DNA from: Agarophyton chilense
Lineage: Eukaryota; Rhodophyta; Florideophyceae; Gracilariales; Gracilariaceae
Length of the DNA stretch: 64,000 nt
Reading direction: 5' to 3'
NCBI GenBank assembly: GCA_030374765.1
Contig: JARGXX010000025.1
Location: forward strand, 558,001 to 622,000
The stretch's first letter is position 1. Each line of letters starts with the position of its first letter. A program made the translations under genes and the position numbers. This document shows positions 51,775-63,292 of this stretch, in pieces. Below the pieces are notes generated by a model. The model ran no database searches. It saw only the letters and a program-made list of their open reading frames with translations, and was not told the DNA's origin.

Positions 51775-53724
51775 CTAATCTTCAAGTATGGTCTTACGAT
51801 TCTTCGCCATCAGCCTGGCTTCTTTGCGAGCCTCCTCGGCGATGCGCTGTTCTCTTTTAACAGCTTCGGCAATGCCCCGCAAATGGGTTCCTTTCTCTCT
51901 CGATATTTCCTTCTGAAGCCCGTCGGCTCCCTTCATAACGTCGTCAAGCTTGGCGGTCATCAACCCACTCGTGTCAAGCTTCGCGTTTAGTCGCGCAATC
52001 TCAACCTCCTGAGCTCTCTCGACAACCCTTGACGTACGTATTTTTTCTTCCAGAGATTTCCAGGACCGCCCCAGATTTTCCAAATGTTCGGCATCGCTGT
52101 AGATGTAGCTAGCGTTTGTGTTGATGATCTGTTGACTGGGCCGTGAGAGGACACTCGGTTGTTCAGAAGCCGAGAGGTATGGCTGGCGGTAGATCTCTGC
52201 CTCGCTGCTGCTTCCCAAGGAAGGACCTTCCGTGTCTTCATTGGCATTAATATCATACCAAGCATCCATGAACCCATTCAGGCATTCGACAATATCAGTC
52301 CATGTTATGCCGACAAGCGAATCTTTGAACAAGATATCACATGCACGTTCTTTGACGAGCTAATCGGACATCGGCACAGCTGTCGTCGAAGTGGTCTGAT
52401 CTGTGGTAGTCTGGGCGACGTCCAAGAAATTTGGAGTCCTTACCGTCGCATACATGTCTTCCAAAGCACGATTGATTGCAGTATCTCTCGATGTCGTTTG
52501 CGCAAACTGCATGAGAAATGCGGCCAACTGTTGATTGGCAGTCTCCATATTTGTCTTCAACGACCAGTTTTCACTCTTTAGAGTTTTGATCTCACCGTCC
52601 TTCTTCTCCATCTCAGCTATGAGGTTTTCAGCCAACTTGGAAAACTGGGTACTGCGGGTGTTGCTGTACGTAACCTGCGATTCGAGGTAGTCGGTGTGCT
52701 TGGACAGTCTTTCTTCTGTCTCCCTAAACGCAGATAGTTGTGCTTCGAGGTCTTGAGTCGCCCTCCGCATTTCAGAGCCCTCTTCCAGCCTCTTGCTGGC
52801 TCCTTTGAGGCTTGCTTCCAACTATTCGGCAGAAGCGGCCTTTGGGCGCAAAATATCGACTTCTTCGGCAGCAACGTGAGCTCAGCGCGGTGCAGTCGTG
52901 GCTTCTATGAGTGCTTTTGACTTGTTCAACAATTCTGTAGCACTTTCTTTGCGCTTCGTCTCCAGCAAGCGAATATTGTCGGAAGCCTCTTCCGGGTTGT
53001 TTTTCAAGCCCTAGGATAGCTCCACTGCCTTGTTCTTGCCGAATTTACAAGCGGCAAGCTTTCTGCTGAGGTTGTCTCGTTCTCCAGCGAGCGCCTTGAA
53101 GTCTTCCAGCGCAATGCCCCGTGGGGCAGAAAGAGGACTGTGTGACTTTTCTGTGAAGGGTGATTTTGTGGAAGGTGAAAGATTGGTGCGGTGGAGGTTC
53201 TCGTCGTTGACAGGGATCTGAACTAGCACGCGCGTTTCCTTTGGCTTTTGGACGGTCATGCGGCAAATGGAAGTAGCCAGTGCATCTTGGTGGTGCGGTG
53301 GTAGTGTGAGTACTGCTTGAATAAAAGGAACTCTCTCCTCAATGTGTACAGCTGCACAAAGCACAACCTCCGCCAGGGAGAGCATGAAAGGCAGCGGATC
53401 TACGTCGTCTAAGGTTGCCCCATCTGAAAGAGAGAGAACAATGTGTTTGGCACTTTGTCGAAGCTGCACATGAGGTTGAGGCGATCGGACATCCGGAATC
53501 GACATGCTTGGATCTGGAAGTGTTAGGTGGAAGTGGCGCAAGACGCAGCGATCCAAGTAGCGAGGGATGTAGCGGCGATGACGAGAGAGGTTGGCCTCGG
53601 AATTGGAAGAAGGGAGGAAAAAGTCGCGTTCTGAGAGAAGGTGGAAGTCGAAACGGCTGAAGAGTCGGCACAGCAATATGCACTGGTGCGTGGCTTTCTC
53701 GAACGAGAGATAAGGGTCGATCAA
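51775..53724 (-). pseudogene. HOOK-like protein gene (HOOK N-domain end plus coiled coil), four in-frame stops
   Basis: One frame from 53724 down to 51775 is broken only by stops at 53011, 52882, 52822 and 52360. Residues about 105-158 (LPFMLSLAEVVLCAAVHIEERVPFIQAVLTL) align with the end of the HOOK/CCDC88 N-terminal domain, where a 'LVLGCAVNCE' segment precedes 'IQNIMTL'. After it come a Pro/Ser linker and long heptad-rich segments (LEAQLSAFRETEERLSKHTDYLESQ; AEMEKKDGEIKTLKSENWSLKTNM). HOOK proteins link dynein to cargo. The region before 53724 (first part of the domain) is not in frame. Each stop could be CAG or CGA with C changed to T. The family call rests on a short match. Confidence 0.5.
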
Positions 53725-54375
53725 GTTGATGGCGCAAAGCTAGGCGGATATGTTTGCGATTTGCGTGCGCCACACGTGGCACGATTGCAGCGCACTCGTC
53801 GCATTTGTGCCATGCACGCCCGAAATAGGGCGCAAGCTGTTGTTTCAAAACGGAACCAATGCCTGGGTATCACTTCATACGCCCACGGCTCGGGGAAGTT
53901 CAAAAAAAATGGGCAGCCACGATGCCTCCACTCCTTACGCGCTCCCTGAACGTCCAGCCTCTTCGCCGCCCCCACCATTCCTTCTTTCCGCACGGAAGGT
54001 AAAAGTTTCAGTGCTTCTATGTTCCTACCGGATTTATCTACGAAGGCAATCCACTCTACGATCTTTTAGTGCTGGGCTACCGTTTACACAGGCCTACCTC
54101 ACAATATTATCACTGATCAAGGTTCTGCGACTTTTTTCCAGTCTTTATTGCATTCTTGACCCAAGCCCCGGTGACTGGCAAGCTCCTGGGATTGCCATTG
54201 GTGCAAAACATGCGTCTTGATTCTCTTCAAATGAATGTTTGCTCATTACTGACATGAACTTTTCTTTTTGTATTATTCACATACAGCTTGCAGACAAATT
54301 TCCTGGTTCTACAACCAAGCTACCAGTATAATCATAAATGATGATCTCTGTGTCCTCTTTCGCAGCTTGCGCTAT

Positions 54376-56178
54376 TCACCTGATATTCCAATCCATCAAA
54401 GAACTGCCGAACGTGTTAGGGACGGTCAGAATAATCGGGACTACCAGCATTGCGTACTTCACACCTATTTCGGACACATCCACACTGTCTGCAGATGGAA
54501 GCGAGGTATTCTTGTGGGAATAGAAGCTGGGAGACGAAGTGATTCCGATGCTGTTCCCAAGCTTGAATATTCTGCGGTATCTGGCCGCCGCGGCAGCGAG
54601 CCGCTCCTTCATCGGAACTTCAGGTTCGCCTTCGAGTGTAGCCAAAATTTGAACACTTCTTCGCCCTCCCTCGTGCCCATTTCTTTCACCAACATCCCCA
54701 TTTCTAGGCGTTGGCATCACACTAGGCTCAGAGTCCGCTCCAACCATGGCCTCAGTTTCTTCGAGTGATGGCCCATCTTTTGCAGTTGAAACCTTATCAG
54801 CAGCCTCGATCGCTCTCTGTCCCGCGCTTTTGTTTTGATTGAAAACAACAGGTCTGACATTGACTTCCTCGTTCTGTGAATCTTTCAGAAACACTTCTCG
54901 CTGGTCGTTGTCAGGACTAGCACCAGAGTTCGCATTTCCTGTGTTGGTCGAGCACCGTTGAGGTACAAATGTTTCTGATCGGTCGTCGTGGCGTGGAGTA
55001 AGAGAATTCGAGGACCCATGTCTCGAGTAAGATGTTCTTATAGACCGTCCCGAAAAAGATCTAAAGCTGGAGTCCGGAAACTGCCTAGGTGAGTCCAACT
55101 CATTTGCAAGTTTGTTATACATTCTCCGGCGCTATTACACGATAGAAAGTGGTTTTTCAGTCTCTTCTATCTTAGGGTCAGTACCCGGCTTTTAGACGGG
55201 GAAGAGGGGCCACCGTAGCAGACAGTCGCCATTGGCCAGCATCGACGGAGTTGAAACGTGTGCAATCGATGATTGATATGATGGCGGCGGTGCGATAAGA
55301 ACAGTATTCCATCTCGGTCTTGTTTGCAGAACGGGAGAATGTCTCGACGTTTCTGAAAGCCTTTCTTTAACATTTGACACATTCACTTCTTGTTTACTCG
55401 CAGGCATGTCAGAAGAGGTCTTTAAACTCTCATCTGCTGCCTTCTGTGGAAAAACCGTATCACTCGGCCCATTCTGAGTGACAGGAGCCGCCAGTTTTTC
55501 CATATTGGGCTGAATACCAGAGCTCTCAGTGTGGGTAGAACTCATCGGCGGCAGGAATACAGGGCGGATGCTGGAGGGCATGGCTTGCGTCCCAAACTGT
55601 GTTGCCTGGGTCGATTGTGGCATAATACTGCCCATTAAACGGTTCGTCTTCGCCTTCGCTATCACGGCAATACTCCCAGGTACGTTGGGAGTAGTAATAG
55701 CGTCCAGCAGGGCTGTGAAAGGCGATGGTGGTGGGGCGGCTGAAGGGTTCGCCTCATTCGAAGATAAAGCCATTGGATGAGTACGCCCTGGCTCAGGGAT
55801 TGTGACACTGTTGCTTTCAAAAGACGCATGACCACGTCCCGGAGCTCCAGGAGCCCGTGAAGCGGCAGGCAAGATAGTTCTATGGGCTGAGGGCGAGTGT
55901 GAATGATACATGTGTGGCTGTGGTTGCGGTGGATTCTGCACGGCATGTCGAAGAATAGGCTTGTTATATGGGGAAACCGATCTCGGTGGCGAAAAGGTAC
56001 GATGTAAAACGGAAGCATCTGATAAAAGTAGGGGTAGTGCAGGGGCGACTTCACGAGCCCTTTTACTTGCTAATATTACTGTAGCCTTTTCTAAAACATA
56101 AGCGCGTCTTTTTTCACTGCGATTGCATTTCATGCATTTGATGCAACCTGTGCCAGACGTAAGCAAAACTCCCACCAA
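54376..56178 (-). pseudogene. Ser/Pro-rich protein gene with clustered in-frame stops
   Basis: A single minus-strand frame, broken by TAA at 55192 and by TAA-TAG together near 55132-55137, ends at 54376. The start carries CIKCMKCNRSEKR, a short CxxCxxC cluster, and a helical segment (LEKATVILASKRAREVAPAL). The rest is Ser/Pro/Thr-rich and disordered, with one helical basic stretch near the end (ERLAAAAARYRRIFKLG). The 5' end is not defined; the gene lies back-to-back with the plus-strand gene at 56503. No family recognised. Confidence 0.5.
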
Positions 56179-56502
56179 AACTTATGCTGCGACTGTATCC
56201 ACCACACTTCACCGCCTGCATGTATCCTCGAAGAAGCAGTCCAACCAATATTTCCAGTTCGGCCCACACCCCCTTGCCGCTTCCACCTAACGCCTTCCGC
56301 TCGGCGTCGCCTTTCGACTTCGTTCCCCCCCGCGAGCTGCAAGCATCCGCCGCATGCCGCATGCCGCGCACACGGGCAGCCGCGCCGGCGCCCGATGCCA
56401 CACCGTCGCGCCGTCTCCGCCGCGCTTCGTTCCTCAACTCGACGCAATTTGTGCGCGTCCTTCCTCGAAGGCGCGCCCACTTTGAAGGCATAGCCGCACA
56501 TC

Positions 56503-59500
56503 ATGTCGCCGCCGCAAGACGCGCCCCCGACAGTAGTTCCACTCCCTCCGCTCTCTTTATCTACCACTGATCGGTTCTAGCAACTCCCTTCTGACCCTGC
56601 GTCCCCGCTGCACCAACAGGAGCCCGACCGCGTCGCGCTCACCGCCGCTTGGGCACATCGCACCGTCCAACTCCCAGATGAGCAGCTTCTTGCCTGCCTG
56701 TTCTGGCTACCTGCGCGTCTTCAGACAGTCGTTAACCTCGTCAAGGCCGCTGAGAATACGCCGTGTGACTCCAAGAGATTTCCGGAGAGACGCCTCACTG
56801 GCCAAGACGATTTAAACGCCCTAGCTGACGCTCACTCCACCGAGCGCTGTTTTACTCATCCCCTTCACTGCGTTAAGCTCTTCATTGCCTGCTGCATGGC
56901 CAAACTGCTGGGATCTGCGCCTCGGACCCACATGGGAAGTGCAATCTAGCAATTCTGGAGCTCCGCCGACTTTCCACAGAAATGAAACTTCCCCTGAGTA
57001 TGATATTCAATCCGACGGGAAGGTGGTAGACAGAGTCCATGGCGATGAGTATCTTACAGAATTGGGGGGGTCTGGGTCAACCACAACCCCTGCAGTCCAT
57101 GAAGGTGGCTTGTAAGTTGTGAACTCAGAGGCCATGGCTGAACTAATCACTTTAGCAGACAATTCTAGGCTTGCTGAATCTGATCGTTGTGCAGGCGAAA
57201 TTGGCCAAGCCGGACGGAAACTGATTGAAGCAAACATTGGATTCAAGCCATATTCTAACGAGTAATCAGCGTCGACAGCGAAGGCACCGACTCGGACCCA
57301 CACTGCAAGACATTTTCAAAGGGAAATGTCAGAATTAGCTCATGAAGATGAAGCTGTCGAAAAAGAGAACTTTCAACATCCCGAAAACGTACAATCGCAT
57401 TTAGAGGCTGGCAGTTGTTTTGAAGACGCTGCGACCGTCGATAATGGGAAACAGCTTGAACTTCATCCGGTGGAAAAACAAAAGCAACTGAAACCATCTC
57501 AAGCGCGATTCTTGCACATTCTGAAAAAGATCTTGGCACTGAAACAAAGCCAATGAGCGAACCCATGAAAGTAATGATGGCGGACGAGAGAACGACTGAA
57601 ATCGAAGATCTCCGAAGCGAGAATCGCGCAGTGTCCGCAAGGGGCATCGAAATAGTGCTAGAATCCCCACAAACGAGTGGCATCACTTCTGCGACAGATT
57701 TTGGGGAAGAAGACAAGAACTGTCAGCGATCTCAAAAAGTTTCAGCTCCAGAGACTGGTAGGGGGTTTGATACTGAGCCCTCGAGAGTAGACATATCCGC
57801 GATGGGGAACAATGCTGAATTCGGCGATAGGGTTGATATTACAAACACACCAAAAAGACTAAGTGGAATCAACCATGGAACAATTGACTGGTTCGAACAA
57901 CGACGAGAGGATTTTCCACTCGACAATGAGCCCCTTGAAAGCAACGTGCGGGAGAAAACGGTTGAAGAGCAGCTAGACTCAGGCAGCAAAGTTTTTCAAG
58001 GCAGAACTGATGCGCATGAGACTGTGTCAGACCTATCGCCAGAGGCAATTGAATCTGTAAATGTTGATCGGATTCAGCCGGGAAATGAGTCTACAAACAA
58101 GAACGTGGAATCTTCTGCTGAGCATGAGGTTGAAAAAATGGTGGCATCCGAAGCACAAAAGCCTGCATCAAGAGCAGTGTTTCCTGTCGTTCGGCTGTGT
58201 GCCGGGGTTTCAGAAACTCAAGCCAACGACGCGCCACGTTTTCAAAACTTTGAAGGAAAACCAGACGACGAAGTCGTTGCTTTCGTTTGGGAGACGGGAA
58301 GTCCCCAGCAGAATGATCCCGATTGTGATAAGTACGGGGCTCAAGGCAGTATCCGCAGTGGATTTGAAGGCCGAAGACAGTGCTCCGACATCATAAGGAA
58401 TGGCAGTTTCCAGCATTCTGCAATATGAATATTCAGCTCCTGTTCTGGATACCGAAGCCTTACCAGAACAGGACTTGGTCGCTGACGGAACTTCCGTCAG
58501 CGTTCGGTGCTTCCGGTGCTTTCGGGTCGAACGATGTCTTTTGAAAAGGCATCGTTTAACCCGAAAGCGCTACATTGATGACCACAGTCCCCTGTTCGAA
58601 AGATGCGGAGCCAAGTGAAACAGGAGGAGAAATAAGAGCACTTTTTTGCATGAAATCTTTATTACTCAGAGAACCAATTGAATCAGTGAACGAAAATGCA
58701 TTGTCAAAGGAATTTGAAATCCATTCCACGGACAAAATAGTCGATGGATTAGATGCCCAAGAAAATGCTATGGTGACTTCCTTCTCAAGCGAAAAGCTGA
58801 AGGAAAATTACGGGTTAAGTAATGCCGTCGACACAGAACAGAAACGATATGGACAATTGGCAAAAAATAGCGACAAGCTTGAGTCCGCGCCACCCTCAAC
58901 AGCTGAACTTCCTTTCCATGTGAACGAATGTGCGGAACTAAATAGTGAGTTTGATTCCGTGTTAGTCCCCAATGTCCAAATGCCTCGAGATTTGGGTACA
59001 TCTGTGTCTGCGGATTTCAATTAGAATGAAGGTTCAACATCGAACTGTAATCATTGTTTAGAAATTGCAGAGCATTCATCTGTCGAGCCTAAATGTGATT
59101 TCAAGTCAGCCTGTACTTAAAACTTCGGAAGTGAAAGGGATGGCAGCAGACATACATGTTGAAGGGGCTGGAAATACTCAAGATAGCGTACAAGTGTGGG
59201 AGACCGATGATAGCGTCGAAAGGGGTGGCGAGGCGAATGATACAGGCGGCGCTGTGGTTTTTGAGATCAGGGCAGATGGTGTTAGAATCCCCGAAGGAGA
59301 ATCAGCGCAGCCACCATCAGAGCAGCCATTGCTTGAATGTGCGGATATTTCGGAATCAAATGCTGCGGTGGTGACTGCTGTTTTGCGTGAACCCACCCCC
59401 GTTGCTGGAGTTGATATGGAAAGCGGTATAGTGTATTTCACAGAAACTATCTCCCTAGGAGGCTCCTATGTCACCTCTCATCTGCGCTGAAGACTAGAAG

Positions 59501-60208
59501 TGAAAGAAACAGGCGGTGCAAATACAATGGGTATCGCAGTTGTGAATGATGACAGCGGGTATGATATGGAAGCTGACCAAATAGGCCAAGCAGAAAAACA
59601 ACGCGAAGAAGAGGGGGACTTAGCAGAGGAGTCAACGGGAGCTTTCACGTTCGATGGTCCTGGAACAACCGATGAAAGCTCTTCTCGCGTTAAGGTCTCT
59701 TAACGCCTCCACACATGCACAAAAAAAGCTATAGGTGACGATTCTGAGTTGAATACTGCTGCACAAAGTAACAAGATTGATACAGTTGAGACTTTACAAC
59801 CGTTTACAGATGACGTTCAGACTGGGAATGATGTATCTACGAGCCAATTTTGGTTGAATACTGAGAGGGTTCCAGAGGCAACCTCAATAAGTGCAGAGGA
59901 AGCTGTGAAAACATCGTCGACACAAACGGGTGCATCGCTCAATGATGTTTTAGACTCAGGCGCCTCTAGGGAAGATCAAACTCCAGTTGTTGAGGCAGCT
60001 GAAGTTGGAGAAAAGTCCCGAACTGGTCACGTGGCGCGTGAGACCACGAGTCCCGTTGATGGTTCTACGCCAGGAAACGACGCAGTGCGGACCGCCATAA
60101 CTCGACCGAATTTCATTGCATCTTGAGTTGATTTTGGGTTATCTCAAATGCCAGAACACATAGAAAGTGTGATGGCGTTTATCCAACCATTACCCGAAGG
60201 ATCTTGAG
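56503..60208 (+). pseudogene. long acidic low-complexity gene, heavily decayed
   Basis: The ATG at 56503 begins a Pro-rich segment, a TAG at 56578, then a helical region (DEQLLACLFWLPARLQTVVNLVKAAENT). Further on, three plus-strand frames alternate with consistent composition: Glu/Ser/Asp/Thr-rich, few hydrophobics, many EEAV/DSG-type stretches (56885-57556, 57553-58428, 58575-59024, 59065-60208). Stops lie at 57113, 57263, 59022, 59488, 59701 and elsewhere. The uniform composition across frames suggests a single former protein of about 1,200 residues. It is not recognised and was probably disordered. Two hairpins near 58480-58568 fall in a gap between its frames. Confidence 0.5.
58480..58568. 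repeat. two adjacent hairpins
   Basis: The first (58480-58502) is a perfect 11-bp-arm palindrome, CGCTGACGGAA-C-TTCCGTCAGCG. The second (58518-58568) has 25-bp arms with about three mismatches, from GCTTTCGGGTCGAACGATG to its complement ending CCCGAAAGC, with almost no loop. They interrupt the acidic gene and may be foldback insertions. Confidence 0.8.
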
Positions 60209-60210
60209 CG

Positions 60211-62219
60211 AACTATGGAACGCTAACTCTCGATTATTGGAAAACTACTCAGATGTCGGGATCCATATTTCTATATTGAAATAAGCATTCTCTCAGAATT
60301 GTGTTGAAAGATCTTTCTAAAAAAACAAGTGGAAGTTTCACCAGAGACAAATGCGCCAATTTTGCAATGAATGAGCGTAATACCAGATAGGCTGCCGCAC
60401 AAACCAACGAGGGAAACTGCTGGGGAACGCGGAACTCGGAACACGGACCGCGGAACGCGGAACGCGGAACGCGGAACGCATGTAGATCCTAGCAGATAGA
60501 CACGAAGTCTATTCATAATTCCAGTTCTAGGTCGAGTCAAAAGTTTGCAGCTTGACGATGAGAACCTATCTTTGTGACTTAACTTCTTTATGTAATGCTT
60601 TTTAGCCCATCCTGTCGACATCCTGCGTCGAGCAACTATAAAACAGTCGCTGGTTAGTGGACAGTATCCTTTACACGCCCAACCTCAGAATTGTACAGAG
60701 GGCACTTGTTCTTGGGACTATCGAAAGGCGCTTATCACGAGCCCTTTCATGCCTCCTCTGCCTTTTGATCAGCCTCTGGTGGCGTCCAAGCTCCGCTACC
60801 CCTGGAGACCGATGGTCCCGGTGACTTGTTACGACCTAATCCTGCACAAAGAAGGAAAAGGAGGCGTTGGTTAGTGCAAGATTCATTGTGGCCACGCGTC
60901 GAAACTCACGCGAGAAGAACAAAATACGTACCACTTCGCAGTAGCGTTGACTATGTGTGAAACCTGAAGGGATTTTCTAATCTTGTATTTGAGGTAGGCG
61001 GGGGGAGGGGGTTGGTCATTTCATGGGATCGATACGAGAGCAGGGGGTAGGATGGGACGGGTGGCTATTATAGGGAAGCGAAGAGTGCCTCAGAGGACCG
61101 ATTGATTGTAGAAATTAGAGCAAAGGTCCCTCCCTCTCTAAAAAACGCAGAAATGCATGATGTAGTGTCAGTCCAAACTCTATGACGCGCACGAATGGAG
61201 AGGAAATTCCACACACTAATAATTGTGCGGCAGAGTGAGATGGACACATTCGAATGCGGCTGGATATTGCAAAACGCTGTGTGACAAAAGCTTCGTGCTT
61301 GAATGCTAGAGTAAGCAACCCCGACGATGATACGCCGCAGCGATAGTTTCTTACAAATCATTTCAAGTTCATATGTTGCGCTACTTGTGTTCAGGAGGTT
61401 TGTCGCTGACTCTGTGACGTGTTTCGCTTGGGATGTGGAACACGGTAACTATTTTGTTCAATGAACCCGATGCTCTGTGTTTTTGAACCACGCACGCAAT
61501 CCAAACATTCACGAAATCTAAAGATGGGCGGCAAGGTGAGTGTCCCTCGAAGGAGCAGTAGTATAGTAGACGTTTGTGGAAACCTGCGGGTTTGCAGTCA
61601 CCTGAGAAGAGGTTGTGCCGGAGATTGAAACGACAGCAATGTCTTCTTTGCAATCTTGAAAAGGGATTTGAGGCGAAGCCATGGCGGTGGAGGATGGGAA
61701 GGGTGTTTGGGAGAAGAGTGGTGGCGGGCGGGGTTGAGGTGTGACGCGTGTGGATGGGTGGTGTAGGTTGAGGATTGGGAGGGTAGGTGGGACGGTTTTT
61801 GGAGCTGAGAGTAGGGGGGTTGATGGGGAAGAGGAGAAGGAGGAAGGAGGGTTTGTAGTGGGGATTGTTGGGAGTGGGGAGGAGGATGAGGGGTGCAAGA
61901 GGAGGGTGGACGAAACAAGGTCGTATTTTCGATGGTGGTTCTGGGAGGTATCATTGTGATATGGGTTGGTGTGAGGGTGTTTGAGCCAGACTTTTGTCAT
62001 TCACATCTAGCGTTTGGCATCCAAACATAGGCGATAAACTAGCAAAGGCTCTTGTATTCGTTTCCCATTCGTAATGTGCAGGATTTTGATATAGAATCGA
62101 AAGCCAAAACTAGCTGGCACTCTAAAAAATTAACAGAAATTACCTCTGCATCCGCGATCCGTCATTTTTCGCAGAAATTTCGCCGGATATCTTCCGGCAT
62201 ACTAAACTAGCGGCTAATA
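60211..62219. other. right third of element 2, no supportable gene
   Basis: It holds a 7-bp tandem repeat (GGAACGC and variants, about eight units) at 60423-60479, a G-rich/C-rich asymmetric stretch at about 61660-61900 with low-complexity shadow frames, and CTAG-type subterminal motifs from 62000 on. A minus-strand frame around 61518-62000 is Pro/Ser/Thr-rich and not credible as a gene. Confidence 0.45.
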
Positions 62220-62242
62220 CTAGCTTTCCGAGGACACCCTTG
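62220..62242 (-). repeat. right terminal inverted repeat of element 2
   Basis: The complement begins CAAGGGTGTCCTCGGAAAGC and ends CTAG. It matches the core of the other three TIRs and is followed by the AA target duplication. Confidence 0.8.
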
Positions 62243-62464
62243 AAGGGGTAGTAAAACCTGCCACGTGGATCGCCACTACATGCGCCGTTGCAAGCCAGTC
62301 CACTCGTGTTGCCACGTGTTCCACTAATGTACCCTGCCTCCTGGCATCCTACGCGGTGTGCCGTTTCATATCACAAGTTTGATGACATCACTCACTTATG
62401 AGTTCCAACCGCGACTTCGCGAAAAATCATCCTATCGGATTCCCCGACATAGTAGAATACTACA
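62243..62464 (+). repeat. solo LTR of the 667-bp family, right part
   Basis: It continues the LTR begun at 48589 and ends GAATACTACA. It matches 23259-23480 in opposite orientation. The duplication TGTCG follows at 62465. Confidence 0.85.
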
Positions 62465-63221
62465 TGTCGAGGCAAGGTTTTTGCAGGAAATGGTAACGAA
62501 TTTCGATATGTTTGCGTCGTTTTGTGGGCGCCGTTTGTTTTGTGATTTGGATTGGGCCGTTATTATCGACGTTCACAGTTGTAGCTCTTTGCGGCTCTTG
62601 AAAAAGATCAGACAGAAGTCGACGGAGCCAGATTGTTTGTTTTGCGGCTCTAGAGGAGTCAATTTATTCGGCCATAAAGGTGAAGAGAGCAACCGTGTGC
62701 TGTTTAAGCGACTGCCATAGGATCGGGCTTGTAGTCAGTAGGTGTACAATGCCGGTATACGATTTGCGGTCGGGTGTAGGGGCAAAACTGGCGTCCGAGA
62801 GAAGCAGATAGGTTAAAAAGTGATGTTCTTGAAAAGATTACCATGGGTTACAGTTCCTCGTAGGTATTTGAGAAGATGTCGTAACCGGCCCCAGTTTAGT
62901 TCGGGGGGGGGTATGCATCGTGGTAGCCACACGAGTAACAGCGTGCAAAATGCCGGGGTGGGTAGAGTCTGCGATACAGCGCAGTTCACCGACGGTTTGT
63001 TTGAAGGCTAATGATTTTGCTGCACTCAAGGCCGAGGTGTATTTCTCTGAAGTAGTAATTCGCGTGTCAAGATACGGAGTGGGCTTTGGGTCGCACTCGT
63101 AGAGTTCGTGTTTTGTAAGAATGTTTTGAATTGTATGTGGATGTGATAAGTCTGTTTCAAAATCATATCTATCGCGCAAATTTTCCAAAAATCGACGTTT
63201 TGGCTCCAGTAAAACTACCAA
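62465..63221 (-). pseudogene. Copia pol relic (RT end and RNase H), right fragment
   Basis: On the minus strand: ILTKHELYECDPKPTPYLDTR and SLAFKQTVGELRCIADSTHPGILHAVTRVA, matching the end of Copia reverse transcriptase ('Y...VG.L.YL...TRPDI..AV'). Then come RNase H blocks LSDASFAPTPDRKSYTGIVHLL, WQSLKQHTVALF, AKQTIWLRRLLSDLF and NVDNNGPIQITKQ...TKRRKHIEIRYHFL. A stop follows TVALFTFMAE, and the frame changes near 62850. The remainder lies at 48450-48588. Confidence 0.8.
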
Positions 63222-63292
63222 AATCAGTGTGAAAAAATTTTCAAGTAAAAAAAAGGTGTCAAAAACAAAACCTTTATTGCATACTTTTTATT

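Larger units (their letters stand above)
49036..62242. mobile_element. element 2: 13.2-kb transposon with element-1-type ends and gene-fragment cargo, no transposase seen
   Basis: The left TIR (49036-49058) differs from that of element 1 at one base in 23. The right TIR (62220-62242, complement CAAGGGTGTCCTCGGAAAGC...) shares the GTGTYCTCGGAAWGCTAG core. Flanks are AA on both sides (49034-49035 and 62243-62244). Deleting the element and one AA gives CTACAAGGGGTAG, against CTACAAAGGGTAG in the intact LTR at 23475-23487, so the insertion site is certain. CTAG-type subterminal motifs occur at both ends. Inside are an intron-rich exon array, a HOOK-like gene and two low-complexity genes, all decayed. 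With no transposase it must have moved using one supplied in trans, such as that of an element-1 relative. Confidence 0.85.

Noticed and set aside
61518-62000. 160-codon minus-strand Pro/Ser-rich frame
   Set aside because: Composition follows strand asymmetry, other frames are equally open, and no domain is seen.
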